From Gammaproteobacteria bacterium (GTDB taxonomy: Bacteria > Pseudomonadota > Gammaproteobacteria > Xanthomonadales > Marinicellaceae): 64,000 nt of DNA. Positions 9,261 through 19,224 of the stretch are shown here, piece by piece; the first letter of the stretch is position 1; the number at the start of each line of letters is the position of its first letter. The position numbers were made by a program, and so were the translations under genes. Under the pieces are notes generated by a model. It was not told the DNA's origin. It saw nothing but the letters and a program-made list of their open reading frames with translations, and did no database searches. The stretch is taken from assembly GCA_041395445.1 (NCBI GenBank), contig JAWLAO010000002.1, positions 372,001 through 436,000 on the forward strand, in the 5' to 3' direction.

Positions 9261-10055
9261 ATGCGTTACGCTTGTGGTATTGAATATGATGGACACGGTT
9301 TCCTTGGCTTTCAAAGTCAGGTGCAACAACCAACAGTTCAGGATTGCTTAGAAAAAGCCATATCACAAGTAGCCAATCATAATATTCGTATCCATTGTGC
9401 CGGTCGAACGGATACGGGTGTCAGTGCAACAGCGCAGGTGATTCATTTTGATACCGATTCAGAAAGATCCGAATATCAATGGATTATGGGAGTCAATGCC
9501 AACTTGCCGGATGGTATTTCAATTCTATGGCTTAAAGAAGTCGAAGATGATTTTCATGCACGATTTTCTGCGATTCAAAGAAGTTATCGCTACGTGATTT
9601 TAAATCGTTGGATTAGACCCGCATTAAACAGACATTCGGTAACATGGGAAAAATTGCCACTGGATGCTGAGAAAATGAATCAGGCAGCACAATGTTTACA
9701 AGGCACTCATGATTTTAATGCCTTTCGTTCCTCTGTCTGTCAATCTAAAGTTTCAGTAAAAACAATTAATGAAATCAAGGTTTATCGTGATGGCAATCAA
9801 GTAATTATGGATGTCGCCGCCAATGGTTTTCTTCATCACATGATAAGAAATATTATCGGGACATTATTACCTATTGGCAGAGGCGAGCTGCCTGTCGAAC
9901 ATATTAAGCAAGTTCTTGAAAGCAAAGATCGAACCCAAGCAGGGATTACGGCTCCTCCGAATGGGCTTTCATTCAATGTTGTGAAATACCCTGAAAAGTA
10001 TCAATTGCCAGAAAGTTCGATTGAGAACCATCTTCCTAAACATTATGATCGATAG
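9261..10055 (+). CDS. truA: tRNA pseudouridine(38-40) synthase
   Basis: Isomerises uridines 38-40 in the anticodon arm of many tRNAs. The catalytic aspartate sits in CAGRTDTGVSA near residue 50. FLHHMIRNIIGTLLPIGRG and the C-terminal AGITAPPNGLSF are further TruA signatures. The 264-residue length is normal. It opens a tightly packed operon and its 3' end overlaps trpF by 11 bp. No strong ribosome-binding site precedes the ATG. Confidence 0.97.
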   Translation: MRYACGIEYDGHGFLGFQSQVQQPTVQDCLEKAISQVANHNIRIHCAGRTDTGVSATAQVIHFDTDSERSEYQWIMGVNANLPDGISILWLKEVEDDFHARFSAIQRSYRYVILNRWIRPALNRHSVTWEKLPLDAEKMNQAAQCLQGTHDFNAFRSSVCQSKVSVKTINEIKVYRDGNQVIMDVAANGFLHHMIRNIIGTLLPIGRGELPVEHIKQVLESKDRTQAGITAPPNGLSFNVVKYPEKYQLPESSIENHLPKHYDR

Positions 10056-10665
10056 AAAATTTGTAAAATTCTGTGGAATCACAAATTTAAAGGATGCTTT
10101 GAATGCCGAACAGTCCGGTTGTGACGCCATTGGTTTTGTATTTGTCAAAAAGTCAAAACGATATATTGAACCTGCTAAATGTCAGGAAATCATATCGAAA
10201 ATGTCACCAATGGTCATGAAAGTTGCATTATTTGCGGATAATAGTGTGGAAGAAATTAAACAAGTTCTGAAAACCTGTGGTATCAATGTGTTACAATTTC
10301 ACGGATATGAAACGCCTGAATTTTGCGAACAATTTAAGCAGCCTTTCTGGAAAGCAATCCCAATGGCTGATGATGTTAATCCGTTAAATTACGCTGATAA
10401 GTATGCAAAAGCAGATGCATTTCTGTTAGATAATTTTGGCAAGAATCAATCCGGTGGAAGTGGTGAAAAATTTAGTTGGGATGATATTCCTGAATTAGAT
10501 TCTCATAAATGGATTTTAGCTGGTGGATTGAATCCTGAAAATATCAAACAGGCTAGCAACCTTAGCGGATTAAACTATTTTGATGTTAGCTCCGGAATTG
10601 AAGAATCACCCGGAGTTAAATCACAGAAATTAATGAATGAATTTATAAAAAACTTAAATGACTGA
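10045..10665 (+). CDS. trpF: Phosphoribosylanthranilate isomerase
   Basis: Amadori rearrangement of N-(5-phosphoribosyl)anthranilate to CdRP, the third tryptophan-branch step. A stand-alone TIM barrel, not fused to TrpC as in enterics. Seen: KFCGITNLKDA at the start with the catalytic cysteine, GFVFVKKSKRY, LLDNFG and the phosphate-binding LAGGLNPENI, then FDVSSGIEESPG near the end. The ATG at 10045 gives MIDRKFVKFCGI, a normal family start; an upstream TTG at 10021 is less likely. Overlaps truA by 11 bp and trpB by 8 bp. Confidence 0.96.
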   Translation: MIDRKFVKFCGITNLKDALNAEQSGCDAIGFVFVKKSKRYIEPAKCQEIISKMSPMVMKVALFADNSVEEIKQVLKTCGINVLQFHGYETPEFCEQFKQPFWKAIPMADDVNPLNYADKYAKADAFLLDNFGKNQSGGSGEKFSWDDIPELDSHKWILAGGLNPENIKQASNLSGLNYFDVSSGIEESPGVKSQKLMNEFIKNLND

Positions 10666-11860
10666 TTATTACGAATACCCTGATAAAAAGGGACATTTTG
10701 GAGTTTTTGGAGGCGTTTTTGCCTCAGAAACGCTAATGCATTGCTTAAATGAACTCAAAGAATCTTATTTAAAATTCAAAGTAAGCAAGGCTTTTCAAAA
10801 TAAATTTTATGCTGATTTAGCTGATTATGTTGGACGCCCATCTCCATTATATTTTGCAAAAAGATTGACTAAAACGGTCGGCGGAGCGCAAATTTGGCTC
10901 AAAAGGGAAGATTTAAACCATACCGGTGCTCATAAAATAAATAATACCATCGGTCAGATTCTTCTAGCAAAAGCAATGGGTAAGAAACGTATCATTGCTG
11001 AAACCGGAGCCGGACAACATGGTGTGGCTACAGCGACAGTTGCCGCGAGATTGGGTTTGAAATGTGTTGTCTATATGGGTGAAGTTGATATTCAACGCCA
11101 GGCAATTAATGTTTATCGAATGAAATTGCTTGGAGCTGAGGTCAAAAGTGTCAAATCGGGATCACAGACTTTGAAAGATGCCCTTAATGAAGCGATGCGC
11201 GATTGGGTTAGCAATGTGGATGATACTTTTTATATTATTGGAACAGTTGCAGGTCCTGCACCTTATCCAGAGATGGTGAGAGACTTTAATTCTATTATTG
11301 GAAAAGAAGCCAAGAAACAGTTTGAGGAAAAAGTCGGAGGATTACCGGATGCATTAGTCGCTTGTGTTGGTGGTGGTTCTAATGCAATGGGCTTATTCCA
11401 TGAGTTTTTAAACGATGAAAGCGTCAAATTATACGGCGTGGAAGCGGCAGGCAAAGGTTTGGAAACCGGCGAACATGCAGCATCAATAAACGCTGGTGAC
11501 ATCGGTGTTTTACACGGAAACCGTACTTATGTAATGTCAGATGAAGATGGTCAAATCATTGAAACGCACTCCATTTCTGCCGGTTTGGACTATCCCGGAG
11601 TCGGGCCGGAACATGCTTTCCTAAATGCTACAAAAAGAGCTCAGTATGTTTTGATAGATGATAAAGAAGCTCTCAATGCATTTCACTATCTGACTGAAAT
11701 TGAAGGTATTTTACCAGCTTTGGAAAGCTCGCATGCGGTTGCTTATGGTATGAAGTTAGCCCAAAAAATGGAAAAAGATAAACATATCATTGTGAATTTA
11801 TCCGGTCGAGGAGATAAGGACGTTCATACAATAGCTGCATTGGAGGGAATCAAGCTATGA
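10658..11860 (+). CDS. trpB: Tryptophan synthase beta chain
   Basis: PLP enzyme joining indole and serine to give tryptophan. The PLP lysine is in HTGAHKINN near residue 90. GAGQHGVATATVAARLG and the phosphate-binding CVGGGSNAMGLF are present, as is the C-terminal LSGRGDKDVHT. The 400-residue length is standard. Overlaps trpF at its start and trpA at its end (ATGA), consistent with coupled expression of the alpha and beta chains. Confidence 0.98.
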   Translation: MTDYYEYPDKKGHFGVFGGVFASETLMHCLNELKESYLKFKVSKAFQNKFYADLADYVGRPSPLYFAKRLTKTVGGAQIWLKREDLNHTGAHKINNTIGQILLAKAMGKKRIIAETGAGQHGVATATVAARLGLKCVVYMGEVDIQRQAINVYRMKLLGAEVKSVKSGSQTLKDALNEAMRDWVSNVDDTFYIIGTVAGPAPYPEMVRDFNSIIGKEAKKQFEEKVGGLPDALVACVGGGSNAMGLFHEFLNDESVKLYGVEAAGKGLETGEHAASINAGDIGVLHGNRTYVMSDEDGQIIETHSISAGLDYPGVGPEHAFLNATKRAQYVLIDDKEALNAFHYLTEIEGILPALESSHAVAYGMKLAQKMEKDKHIIVNLSGRGDKDVHTIAALEGIKL

Positions 11861-12669
11861 ACAGATTGGATAAAACATTTAAAAAACTGGCAAAAAAAGA
11901 TAAAAAAGCACTCATTCCATTTATTACCGCAGGACATCCGCATCCGTTAATGACGGTTCCGGCAATGCACGCATTGGTCAATGAAGGTGCCAATATTATC
12001 GAACTTGGAATGCCATTTTCCGACCCAATGGCAGATGGCGTGGTTATTCAACAATCTTCTGAAATTGCATTAAAAAACGGCATGAATTTGAGTCTAGTGC
12101 TTGATATAGTTAGTGAGTTCAGGGAGCAAGACGATAAAACCCCTGTGGTTTTAATGGGATATTTAAATCCAATCGAGAAATTTGGTTATCATCAATTTGT
12201 AAACAAAGCAGCTGAGGTCGGTGTTGATGGCCTCTTGATTGTTGATTCACCGCCGGAAGAGTCAGAAGAGCTTGTCAAATTGCTGGCAAAAAATAATATT
12301 CATCAGATATTTTTAATCGCCCCGACAACCGGAAAGAAAAGACAAAAATATATACTCTCGATGGCATCCGGATTTGTCTATTGTGTGGCATTAAAAGGGG
12401 TTACCGGTGCGAATCAAAGTGATTTTGGTAATCTTGAAGATCAGATTTCCTCAGTCCGTAACTATTCAAAACTTCCTCTGGCAGTTGGATTTGGTGTAAA
12501 AGATGCCAACTCTGCACAAGCTGTGGCAAAATATGCTGATGCTGTCGTTATTGGGTCTGCCTTGGTTGAAAAACTGGGTCAATGCGAAAATCAAAAGCAA
12601 ATTGAAGATTCAATAAAATCATTTTTAAAACCGATTAGAAAATCAATCAACAAAAGTGTAAAAGGTTAA
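11857..12669 (+). CDS. trpA: Tryptophan synthase alpha chain
   Basis: Cleaves indole-3-glycerol phosphate and passes indole through a tunnel to TrpB. Catalytic Glu and Asp are visible in IELGMPFSDPMADG, and the phosphate-binding glycine loop appears as VGFGVKDANSA. FITAGHP is the usual N-terminal strand. At 270 residues it is full length. It is followed 4 bp later by accD. trpE, G, D and C are not in the window. Confidence 0.97.
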   Translation: MNRLDKTFKKLAKKDKKALIPFITAGHPHPLMTVPAMHALVNEGANIIELGMPFSDPMADGVVIQQSSEIALKNGMNLSLVLDIVSEFREQDDKTPVVLMGYLNPIEKFGYHQFVNKAAEVGVDGLLIVDSPPEESEELVKLLAKNNIHQIFLIAPTTGKKRQKYILSMASGFVYCVALKGVTGANQSDFGNLEDQISSVRNYSKLPLAVGFGVKDANSAQAVAKYADAVVIGSALVEKLGQCENQKQIEDSIKSFLKPIRKSINKSVKG

Positions 12670-12673
12670 AGAT

Positions 12674-13594
12674 ATGAGCTGGTTTCAAAAACTAAAATTA
12701 TCAAGTATTCGTACAGAAGGTGGAAATAAGAAAAAGAATATCCCCGAAGGAATATGGACAAAATGCGAAAAATGTGATGAAGTACTCTACCAACCGGAGT
12801 TGGAAAAATCATTAAGAGTTTGTCCAAAATGTGGTTTTCATGGTCGTCTAACAGGAAGAGCCAGACTGATACATTTTTTGGATGAAAATAGTGCTGTCGA
12901 AATCTCACCAGAATTGGAATCACTCGATCCTTTAAAATTTAAAGACTCTAAAAAATACAAAGACAGAACAATACAAGCCCAGAAACAAACCGGTGAAAAA
13001 GATGCTTTAGTTGCAATGACCGGGAAATTGCTGGGGATGGATATTGTAGCCTCTGCCTTTAGCTTCAACTATATGGGTGGTTCTATGGGTTCAGTGGTAG
13101 GTGAAAAATTTGCCAGAGCAGCTCATGAAGCTTTAAAAAGGAAGATTCCCTTAATCAATTTTTCCGCATCTGGTGGTGCCAGAATGCAGGAATCATTGTT
13201 TTCTCTTATGCAGATGGCTAAAACCTCGGCTGCACTGAAGAAACTGGAAAATGCCGGAATTCCGTATATTTCAGTTTTAACCAATCCAACTACGGGTGGT
13301 GTTTCTGCGAGTTTAGCAATGCTAGGTGATATTAATATCGCTGAACCGGATGCGTTGATTTGTTTTGCAGGTCCGCGTGTGATTGAGCAAACGGTTCGTG
13401 AAAAGTTACCTGAGGGTTTTCAGCGTGCGGAATTTTTACAAGAACATGGTGCTGTTGATATGATTGTGGATCGCCGCGATATGAGAACAACGATACATAG
13501 ACTGTTGACTTTGTTAAAAAACCAAACAACTTCGAAACCAATTCAACCGGATGCGATATTAACGAGTGACTCCAAAAATGGCGAAGCAGCCTGA
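12674..13594 (+). CDS. accD: Acetyl-CoA carboxylase carboxyltransferase, beta subunit
   Basis: Half of the carboxyltransferase that makes malonyl-CoA for fatty acid synthesis; partners with AccA. The N-terminal zinc ribbon has four cysteines at about residues 31, 34, 50 and 53 (KCEKC and CPKC). The crotonase-like core carries FSASGGARMQE and NPTTGGVSASLAMLGD, which form the acyl-CoA oxyanion holes. The 306-residue length is typical. It overlaps folC by 17 bp, a very conserved arrangement. Confidence 0.98.
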   Translation: MSWFQKLKLSSIRTEGGNKKKNIPEGIWTKCEKCDEVLYQPELEKSLRVCPKCGFHGRLTGRARLIHFLDENSAVEISPELESLDPLKFKDSKKYKDRTIQAQKQTGEKDALVAMTGKLLGMDIVASAFSFNYMGGSMGSVVGEKFARAAHEALKRKIPLINFSASGGARMQESLFSLMQMAKTSAALKKLENAGIPYISVLTNPTTGGVSASLAMLGDINIAEPDALICFAGPRVIEQTVREKLPEGFQRAEFLQEHGAVDMIVDRRDMRTTIHRLLTLLKNQTTSKPIQPDAILTSDSKNGEAA

Positions 13595-14792
13595 GACAAA
13601 AACACTTGCTGACTGGCTGGAAAAACTCGAAAATTCACATAACAAAAAGATTGACCTGGGACTGGACAGAGTCAGAAGTGTTTATCATAGTCTGAATCTG
13701 GGCAAGATTGCCCCAACAATTATTACTGTTGCGGGTACCAACGGCAAAGGTTCAACTGTTGCGATTTTGTCTTCTATTTGTCAAAAAGCCGGATATAAAA
13801 CCGGATGCTTTACCTCGCCTCATATTCTAAAATACAACGAGCGTATTAAAGTCAATGATGCCAATTGTTCTGATGTTGAAATTATTGATGCCTTTGAACA
13901 AATTGATAAGAACCTTAATGGAGTCACACTCAGCTATTTTGAGTATGCAACTTTGGCTGCATTGATTATATTCAAAAGTCAATCTGTTGATGTAGCAATT
14001 CTGGAAGTTGGTTTGGGCGGGCGATTGGATTCGGTGAATGTAGTGGATACCGATTGTGCGATTATCACTACAATTGATATCGACCATGTTTCATGGTTGG
14101 GAGATAATATTGAGTCTATCGGCTTTGAAAATGCAGGAATCATGCGTCCCGGAAAGCCTGCGATCTATGGGGATCAAAATTGTCCAAATTCTATTATTAA
14201 ACACGCAAAATCAATTGGTGCAAACTTGGTTTTTGTTGGTGAAGAAATAACTGTAGGTGAAATTAATTTGCAAGGCGATTATCAAATTAAAAACGCCAGA
14301 ACAGCTATCACCGCATTGCATGAATTATCAAATCAATTAACAATCAGGCAAGAGCACATTGATGAAGGATTAAAACATGTTCAAATTAATGGAAGGTTGC
14401 AAAAACTTCAACCTAATCCTGAAATTATCGTTGATGTCTCGCATAATGAGCAAGCTGCCAAATCATTGCTAAAGTGGTTGTCACACCATCCGGTAAAAGG
14501 TAAAACTATTGCTGTATTTTCAGTTTTAGCAGATAAAAATCCAAAAAATTGGGTACATTTATTTAAAGACACGATTGATATGTGGTTTATTTCGCAAACC
14601 ATTTCTGAACGTGCGATGCCGAAACAAGAATTACTAAAGACATTATCAGAATCGGCTCAATTGATTTGTTCATTCAATACAATTTCAGATGCATTCACTC
14701 AAGCTGTTAATGTCGTTGATAACGATGACAGAGTTTTGGTTTTTGGTTCATTTTATACCGTTAGTGAAGCTATGAACGCTTATGCTGGTTGA
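13578..14792 (+). CDS. folC: Folylpolyglutamate synthase / dihydrofolate synthase
   Basis: Adds glutamate to dihydropteroate and then to folates. Seen: TIDLGL-like KIDLGLDRV at the N-terminus, the ATP P-loop TVAGTNGKGSTVA, the folate-binding FTSPHILKYNERI, LEVGLGGRLDSVNV, and the C-terminal DVSHNEQAA and VFGSFYTVSEAM. I start it at the ATG at 13578 (MAKQPETKTL); a GTG four codons earlier is possible. In many gammaproteobacteria folC is followed by dedD-cvpA-purF. Here it is followed by a PHP-domain gene, and dedD-cvpA-purF sit downstream of hisS. Confidence 0.96.
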   Translation: MAKQPETKTLADWLEKLENSHNKKIDLGLDRVRSVYHSLNLGKIAPTIITVAGTNGKGSTVAILSSICQKAGYKTGCFTSPHILKYNERIKVNDANCSDVEIIDAFEQIDKNLNGVTLSYFEYATLAALIIFKSQSVDVAILEVGLGGRLDSVNVVDTDCAIITTIDIDHVSWLGDNIESIGFENAGIMRPGKPAIYGDQNCPNSIIKHAKSIGANLVFVGEEITVGEINLQGDYQIKNARTAITALHELSNQLTIRQEHIDEGLKHVQINGRLQKLQPNPEIIVDVSHNEQAAKSLLKWLSHHPVKGKTIAVFSVLADKNPKNWVHLFKDTIDMWFISQTISERAMPKQELLKTLSESAQLICSFNTISDAFTQAVNVVDNDDRVLVFGSFYTVSEAMNAYAG

Positions 14793-15594
14793 TTTGCATT
14801 GCCACACAACATGTTCCGACGGTGAATTGACTCCTGAAGAAATTATCAAGCTGGCAAAGCAAAATAACATCGAAATTTTATCCATCACTGATCATGATAA
14901 TGTTGATGCTTATAGCCAAATTGCAGAATTATCAGATGACATTCAATTGGTTCCCGGGATTGAATTTTCAACTCAATGGCAGAAATGTTCGGTACATATT
15001 GTTGGTTTGAATATTGATATTAAGAATTCAAAATTACTATCAGCAATCAATTCCCAAAAGGAATCAAGGATACAAAGAGCAAAGAAAATTTCTGCAAAAC
15101 TTGAAAAAGTCGGACTTAAAAATTCCTACGAGAAATTGAGCGAAAACAACAACAGACAGATTGGCAGACCTGATTTTGCTAATTTGCTGGTGGAACAAGG
15201 AATTGTTGAAAATCATCCTCAAGCGTTTAAGAAATATCTGGGGAGTGGAAAACCGGGAGATATTAAAAATCTTTGGCTAGAACTTAAAGATATTATCGCT
15301 GTAATCCTTGAATCCGGCGGAGTGCCGGTTTTGGCTCATCCTTTGCATTACAAATTTACCAACTCAAAACTCAAGCGTCTGATTTCTGATTTTGTAGATT
15401 TGGGAGGGCAGGGTCTGGAAATTATGAGCGGTTATCAAAATAGAGAAAAAACGCAATACTTGAATAAACTGGCAATTGAATTCCGGTTACAGATTTCCGT
15501 TGGCTCCGACTTTCACCGAATGAGTCGTTGGAGTCAACTGGGAGTAAATACAGAAATATTACCAGAGAATAATTACGTTTGGGAGAATTTATAA
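14782..15594 (+). CDS. rnm: PHP-domain RNase AM / 3',5'-nucleotide bisphosphatase (YciV/TrpH family)
   Basis: Metal-dependent phosphoesterase of the PHP superfamily. E. coli Rnm (YciV) trims RNA 5' ends and removes 3'-phosphate from 3',5'-nucleotide bisphosphates. The PHP metal motifs are visible: DLHCHTTCSDGEL at the start, SITDHDNVDA, PGIEFST, LAHPLHY and the final GSDFHRM. The 270-residue length fits. Overlaps folC by 11 bp. The E. coli gene lies near the trp operon, so its place downstream of trpFBA here is in keeping. Confidence 0.88.
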   Translation: MLVDLHCHTTCSDGELTPEEIIKLAKQNNIEILSITDHDNVDAYSQIAELSDDIQLVPGIEFSTQWQKCSVHIVGLNIDIKNSKLLSAINSQKESRIQRAKKISAKLEKVGLKNSYEKLSENNNRQIGRPDFANLLVEQGIVENHPQAFKKYLGSGKPGDIKNLWLELKDIIAVILESGGVPVLAHPLHYKFTNSKLKRLISDFVDLGGQGLEIMSGYQNREKTQYLNKLAIEFRLQISVGSDFHRMSRWSQLGVNTEILPENNYVWENL

Positions 15595-15631
15595 CTCGTA
15601 GAGATGCATGAGAGTACGCATCTCCACGAGT
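15594..15631. terminator. Hairpin between convergent rnm and fadA
   Basis: Fourteen-base arms at 15594-15607 (ACTCGTAGAGATGC) and 15618-15631 (GCATCTCCACGAGT) pair with one mismatch around a 10-nt loop. There is no U-tract on either side. It sits exactly between two convergent genes, so a bidirectional stop or mRNA-stabilising role is likely. Confidence 0.55.
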
Positions 15632-15644
15632 GCTTGACATGCAA

Positions 15645-16838
15645 TTACAAGGCTTCAATAATTCCGGCTGCTCCCATACCGGTTCCAATACACATAGTTA
15701 CCATTCCGTATTTGCCACCTGTTCGGCGTAATCCATGAATTGCAGTTGCAGCACGAATCGCACCGGTCGCTCCAAGTGGATGCCCGAGAGCAATAGCACC
15801 ACCATTGGGATTGACTCTCTCAGGATTCAAGCCTAAGTCGTTGATAACTGCTAATGATTGAGCAGCAAAGGCTTCGTTAAGTTCTATCCAATCCATATCC
15901 TCTTTTTTGAGTCCGACTTGTTTCAATGCTTTGGGAATGGCTTTGATAGGTCCGATTCCCATGATTTCAGCTGGAACACCGGCTACTGAAAAGGCTTTGT
16001 ATTTAGCAATCGGAGTCATGTTATATTTTTTCAAAACTTCTTCATTCACCAATAACAAAGCACCGGCACCATCACTCATTTGTGAACTGTTTCCGGCAGT
16101 AACTGACCCACCCATGCGAAAAACCGGTCTTAATTTTGATAACACTTCGATGCTGGTATCCGGTCTTGGGCCTTCATCTGTATCAACCTGATGCGTTGAA
16201 ACTTGGGTTGTTGCATTAACCAGATTGGCGGCCCTTGATTCAATTTCATAAGGGATGATTTCATCTTTGAAAAGACCATCCTGAATGGCTTTCATTGCTT
16301 TCATGTGTGAGTTATAAGCGAATTCATCCTGTGCTTCACGACTGACTTTCCATTGAGTCGCTACATTTTCAGCGGTAATTCCCATGCCGTAGGCGATTCC
16401 AATATTATCATCTATAAAAACTTTTGGATTCATGGCTATTTTATGTCCCATCATTGGAACCATACTCATGCTTTCTGTTCCACCCGCAATGGCACAATCC
16501 ATTTGTCCGGTTGCTATTTGTTGGGCAGCAATAGCAATTGCTTGCACACCGGATGAACAAAAACGATTGATCGTCATTGCAGGAACGGTATCAGGAATAC
16601 CGGCTAATAAACTGGCAATCCGAGCGACATTCATACCTTGTTCGGCTTCAGGCATAGCACAACCAATAACAATGTCACCGATTTCATTTTTATCAAAGTC
16701 TGGATGACGCGCCAGCATCGTTGATAAACAATGAGCCAATAAATCATCCGGACGGGTTTTATTAAACATTCCTCTTGGAGCTTTACCAATCGGAGTTCTG
16801 ACAGCTTCTACAATATAAACTTCTTGTGTTTGTTTCAT
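15645..16838 (-). CDS. fadA: Acetyl-CoA C-acyltransferase (3-ketoacyl-CoA thiolase)
   Basis: Thiolytic cleavage of 3-ketoacyl-CoA, the last step of beta-oxidation. Seen: active-site cysteine in NRFCSSGVQAI near residue 88, NEAFAAQS, the GHPLGATGA histidine loop, and the second cysteine in CIGTGMGAAGI. The ATG at 16838 (MKQTQEVYIVEAVRTPIGK) has GGAG at a good distance; the longer TTG start would place that GGAG inside the gene. It is the last gene of the tetR-fadE-fadN-fadA operon, 16 bp after fadN. Confidence 0.95.
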   Translation of the reverse strand: MKQTQEVYIVEAVRTPIGKAPRGMFNKTRPDDLLAHCLSTMLARHPDFDKNEIGDIVIGCAMPEAEQGMNVARIASLLAGIPDTVPAMTINRFCSSGVQAIAIAAQQIATGQMDCAIAGGTESMSMVPMMGHKIAMNPKVFIDDNIGIAYGMGITAENVATQWKVSREAQDEFAYNSHMKAMKAIQDGLFKDEIIPYEIESRAANLVNATTQVSTHQVDTDEGPRPDTSIEVLSKLRPVFRMGGSVTAGNSSQMSDGAGALLLVNEEVLKKYNMTPIAKYKAFSVAGVPAEIMGIGPIKAIPKALKQVGLKKEDMDWIELNEAFAAQSLAVINDLGLNPERVNPNGGAIALGHPLGATGAIRAATAIHGLRRTGGKYGMVTMCIGTGMGAAGIIEAL

Positions 16839-16854
16839 GATATTCTCCAATAGA

Positions 16855-19224
16855 TTAGTTTCTTAAAGGTTTGCCGGTTGTCAAAGTGTGTTCGATTCGA
16901 GCAAGTGTTTTTGGCATTTGAATCAGCTCCATAAACAATTTTCGCTCTAAATCTAATAAATATTGTTCGGTAACCAATGAGTCACGGTCAACATCTCCAC
17001 CACAAATCACGGTTGCAATTCGTACAGCTATTTCGTAATCGTGAGGACTCATCATGTGTCCCGCCATCATATTTGCCAGAATCATTTTCATATTTGCAAT
17101 ACCGGCTTGTCCCGCAACCCGGATTTGAGTGTCTTCAGCAGGAGCTCTGTAACCTTTGGCATTCAACCATTGAATTTTTTGTTTGGCAACATAAAGAACT
17201 TCGTGGCTATTGAACACAACATCGGTACATGGTTTCAGCAGTTTCCATTGTTTGGCTTCGGATGCTGAACCTGAAACCTGTGCCATAGCGACCAATTTGA
17301 AAAAATGTTCGAGTTGAGGGTAGAGGTCACCGGTTTCAAAATCTTCGGATGTACGGCGAGCAATTTCTTTCAAACCACCACCTGCAGGAAGCAAACCAAC
17401 TCCTGCCTCCACCAAACCAATCCATGAATCAAAAGCAGCTACAACTGATGTGGCATTCATGGAGAATTCGCAACCACCTCCAAGTGTTAAGCCTCTTGTG
17501 GCAACAATGGTAGGAACCTGAGAAAACCTGAGTTTTTGGGATGTTTGCTGGAATTTATTCACTAATTGTTCGACCAATTCCACTTTTCCTTCGGAAATTG
17601 CCATTGCAGCAGGAGCAAGGTTCGCTCCTAGAGTGAATGGCTCAGAATATTGCCAAAGTACCAGTCCTTTGAAGCCCTTTTCAGCAACTTCAACTGCTTT
17701 TTGAATTCCTGAAAGAACTCCGTCAGTAATGATATTTTTCTTGGTTTTAAAGCTGGCAATCAGGATTTCATCATTTTGGTGCCATAAGCGTATATCATCG
17801 TCTTCAAAGACAGTCACTCCATAATCGGCAGTTTCTCCGATTGTTGGTACAGGGAATATTTGACGTTTGAACACATCCAATTGAGCTCGTGGCTGGAAAT
17901 TATCATTTTCGGGTGAATATGAACCATCTTGTGTGTGTGGATTGTCAATTTTAGCAACCCAATTCGGCAGATTCTCACTTATCATGCTTTCACCATTGGA
18001 AATATCTTCTTCAATCCATTTACAGACTTGTTTCCAACCGGCATCCTGCCAAATTTCAAAAGGTCCTTGTTGCCAACCAAATCCCCAGCGAATAGCAAAG
18101 TCCACATCTCTGGTTGAATCCGCAATTTCTGCCAGATGATAAGCTGAATAGTGGAACAAATCTCTGTACATGCTCCACAAAAATTGCGCTTGAGCTGAAT
18201 CTTTCATGGCTCTCAGTTGTGCAAATCTCTCACCGGCGTTTTTATTTTTCAGAACAGCCAAAACATCAGGCTCTATTTCAGCATTTTGTGTTCGATATTG
18301 ACCTTGCTCAATGTCTATAATTTTAATTTCTTTGCCTTGCTTTTGATAAACACCGGCGCCGCTTTTTTGCCCTAAAGCACCATTTTTAATCAATTCCTGT
18401 AGCCATTCTGGCAATTGATAGTGTTGATTCCACGGATCATCCGGCAAACCATTTTTCATAGTGTTTACTGTATGGTTGAGTGTGTCTAAACCAACCACAT
18501 CAGCGGTTCTGAATGTGGCACTTTTGGCTCTGCCAATCAATGTTCCGGTTAGAGCATCAACGGTTTCCAGAGGAATATTGAACTTCATTCCGTGATAAAT
18601 GGTGCAGATAATTGAGAAAACACCGATTCGATTGGCAATAAAATTCGGTGTATCTTTTGCGTTAACCACACCTTTGCCTAAAGTTGTTATCAAAAATTCA
18701 GTTAAATCATCAATGACTGATGGCTCGGTTGTCTTTGCAGGAATAATTTCGACCAGATGCATGTATCGGGGCGGGTTGAAAAAATGCACGCCACAAAATC
18801 TTTGTTTGAGGCTTTCTGGAAAAACTTCTGCCAAACTATTAATACTCAATCCGGATGTGTTTGTGGCAAAAATAGCATTCTCATTGACATAATCTTCAAT
18901 TTTGTCATAAAGACTTTTCTTGATGTCCATGCGTTCCGCAACCGCTTCAATAATCAAGTCAGCTTGAGAAAGTTTTTTTAAATCTTCATCATAATTGGCA
19001 GCTTCAATCAACTTTGCGGCGGATTTGACTTCTAAAGGAGCGGGTTTGAGTTTGCCAAGCATTTTGATAGCTGTATCAATAATTTTGTTTTTGTTGCTAC
19101 CCTCAGATGGCAAATCAAACAAAGTGACAGGAATTCCGGCATTGGCAAAGTGGGCTGCTATTTGTGCACCCATCACACCAGCTCCAAGAACTGCAGCTTT
19201 TCTGATGTTGTGTTTATTCTTCAT
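16855..19224 (-). CDS. fadN: 3-hydroxyacyl-CoA dehydrogenase / enoyl-CoA hydratase, FadN type
   Basis: Bifunctional beta-oxidation enzyme doing the hydration and NAD-dependent oxidation steps. The order is dehydrogenase first (VLGAGVMGAQIAAHFANAG at the N-terminus, then FCGVHFFNPPRYMHLVEII), hydratase second (GLTLGGGCEFSM and GVGLLPAGGG after residue 560). That is the reverse of FadB/FadJ and matches Bacillus FadN; the 789-residue length fits as well. Its start overlaps the end of the FadE-like gene by 11 bp. The NAD Rossmann glycines look intact. Confidence 0.92.
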   Translation of the reverse strand: MKNKHNIRKAAVLGAGVMGAQIAAHFANAGIPVTLFDLPSEGSNKNKIIDTAIKMLGKLKPAPLEVKSAAKLIEAANYDEDLKKLSQADLIIEAVAERMDIKKSLYDKIEDYVNENAIFATNTSGLSINSLAEVFPESLKQRFCGVHFFNPPRYMHLVEIIPAKTTEPSVIDDLTEFLITTLGKGVVNAKDTPNFIANRIGVFSIICTIYHGMKFNIPLETVDALTGTLIGRAKSATFRTADVVGLDTLNHTVNTMKNGLPDDPWNQHYQLPEWLQELIKNGALGQKSGAGVYQKQGKEIKIIDIEQGQYRTQNAEIEPDVLAVLKNKNAGERFAQLRAMKDSAQAQFLWSMYRDLFHYSAYHLAEIADSTRDVDFAIRWGFGWQQGPFEIWQDAGWKQVCKWIEEDISNGESMISENLPNWVAKIDNPHTQDGSYSPENDNFQPRAQLDVFKRQIFPVPTIGETADYGVTVFEDDDIRLWHQNDEILIASFKTKKNIITDGVLSGIQKAVEVAEKGFKGLVLWQYSEPFTLGANLAPAAMAISEGKVELVEQLVNKFQQTSQKLRFSQVPTIVATRGLTLGGGCEFSMNATSVVAAFDSWIGLVEAGVGLLPAGGGLKEIARRTSEDFETGDLYPQLEHFFKLVAMAQVSGSASEAKQWKLLKPCTDVVFNSHEVLYVAKQKIQWLNAKGYRAPAEDTQIRVAGQAGIANMKMILANMMAGHMMSPHDYEIAVRIATVICGGDVDRDSLVTEQYLLDLERKLFMELIQMPKTLARIEHTLTTGKPLRN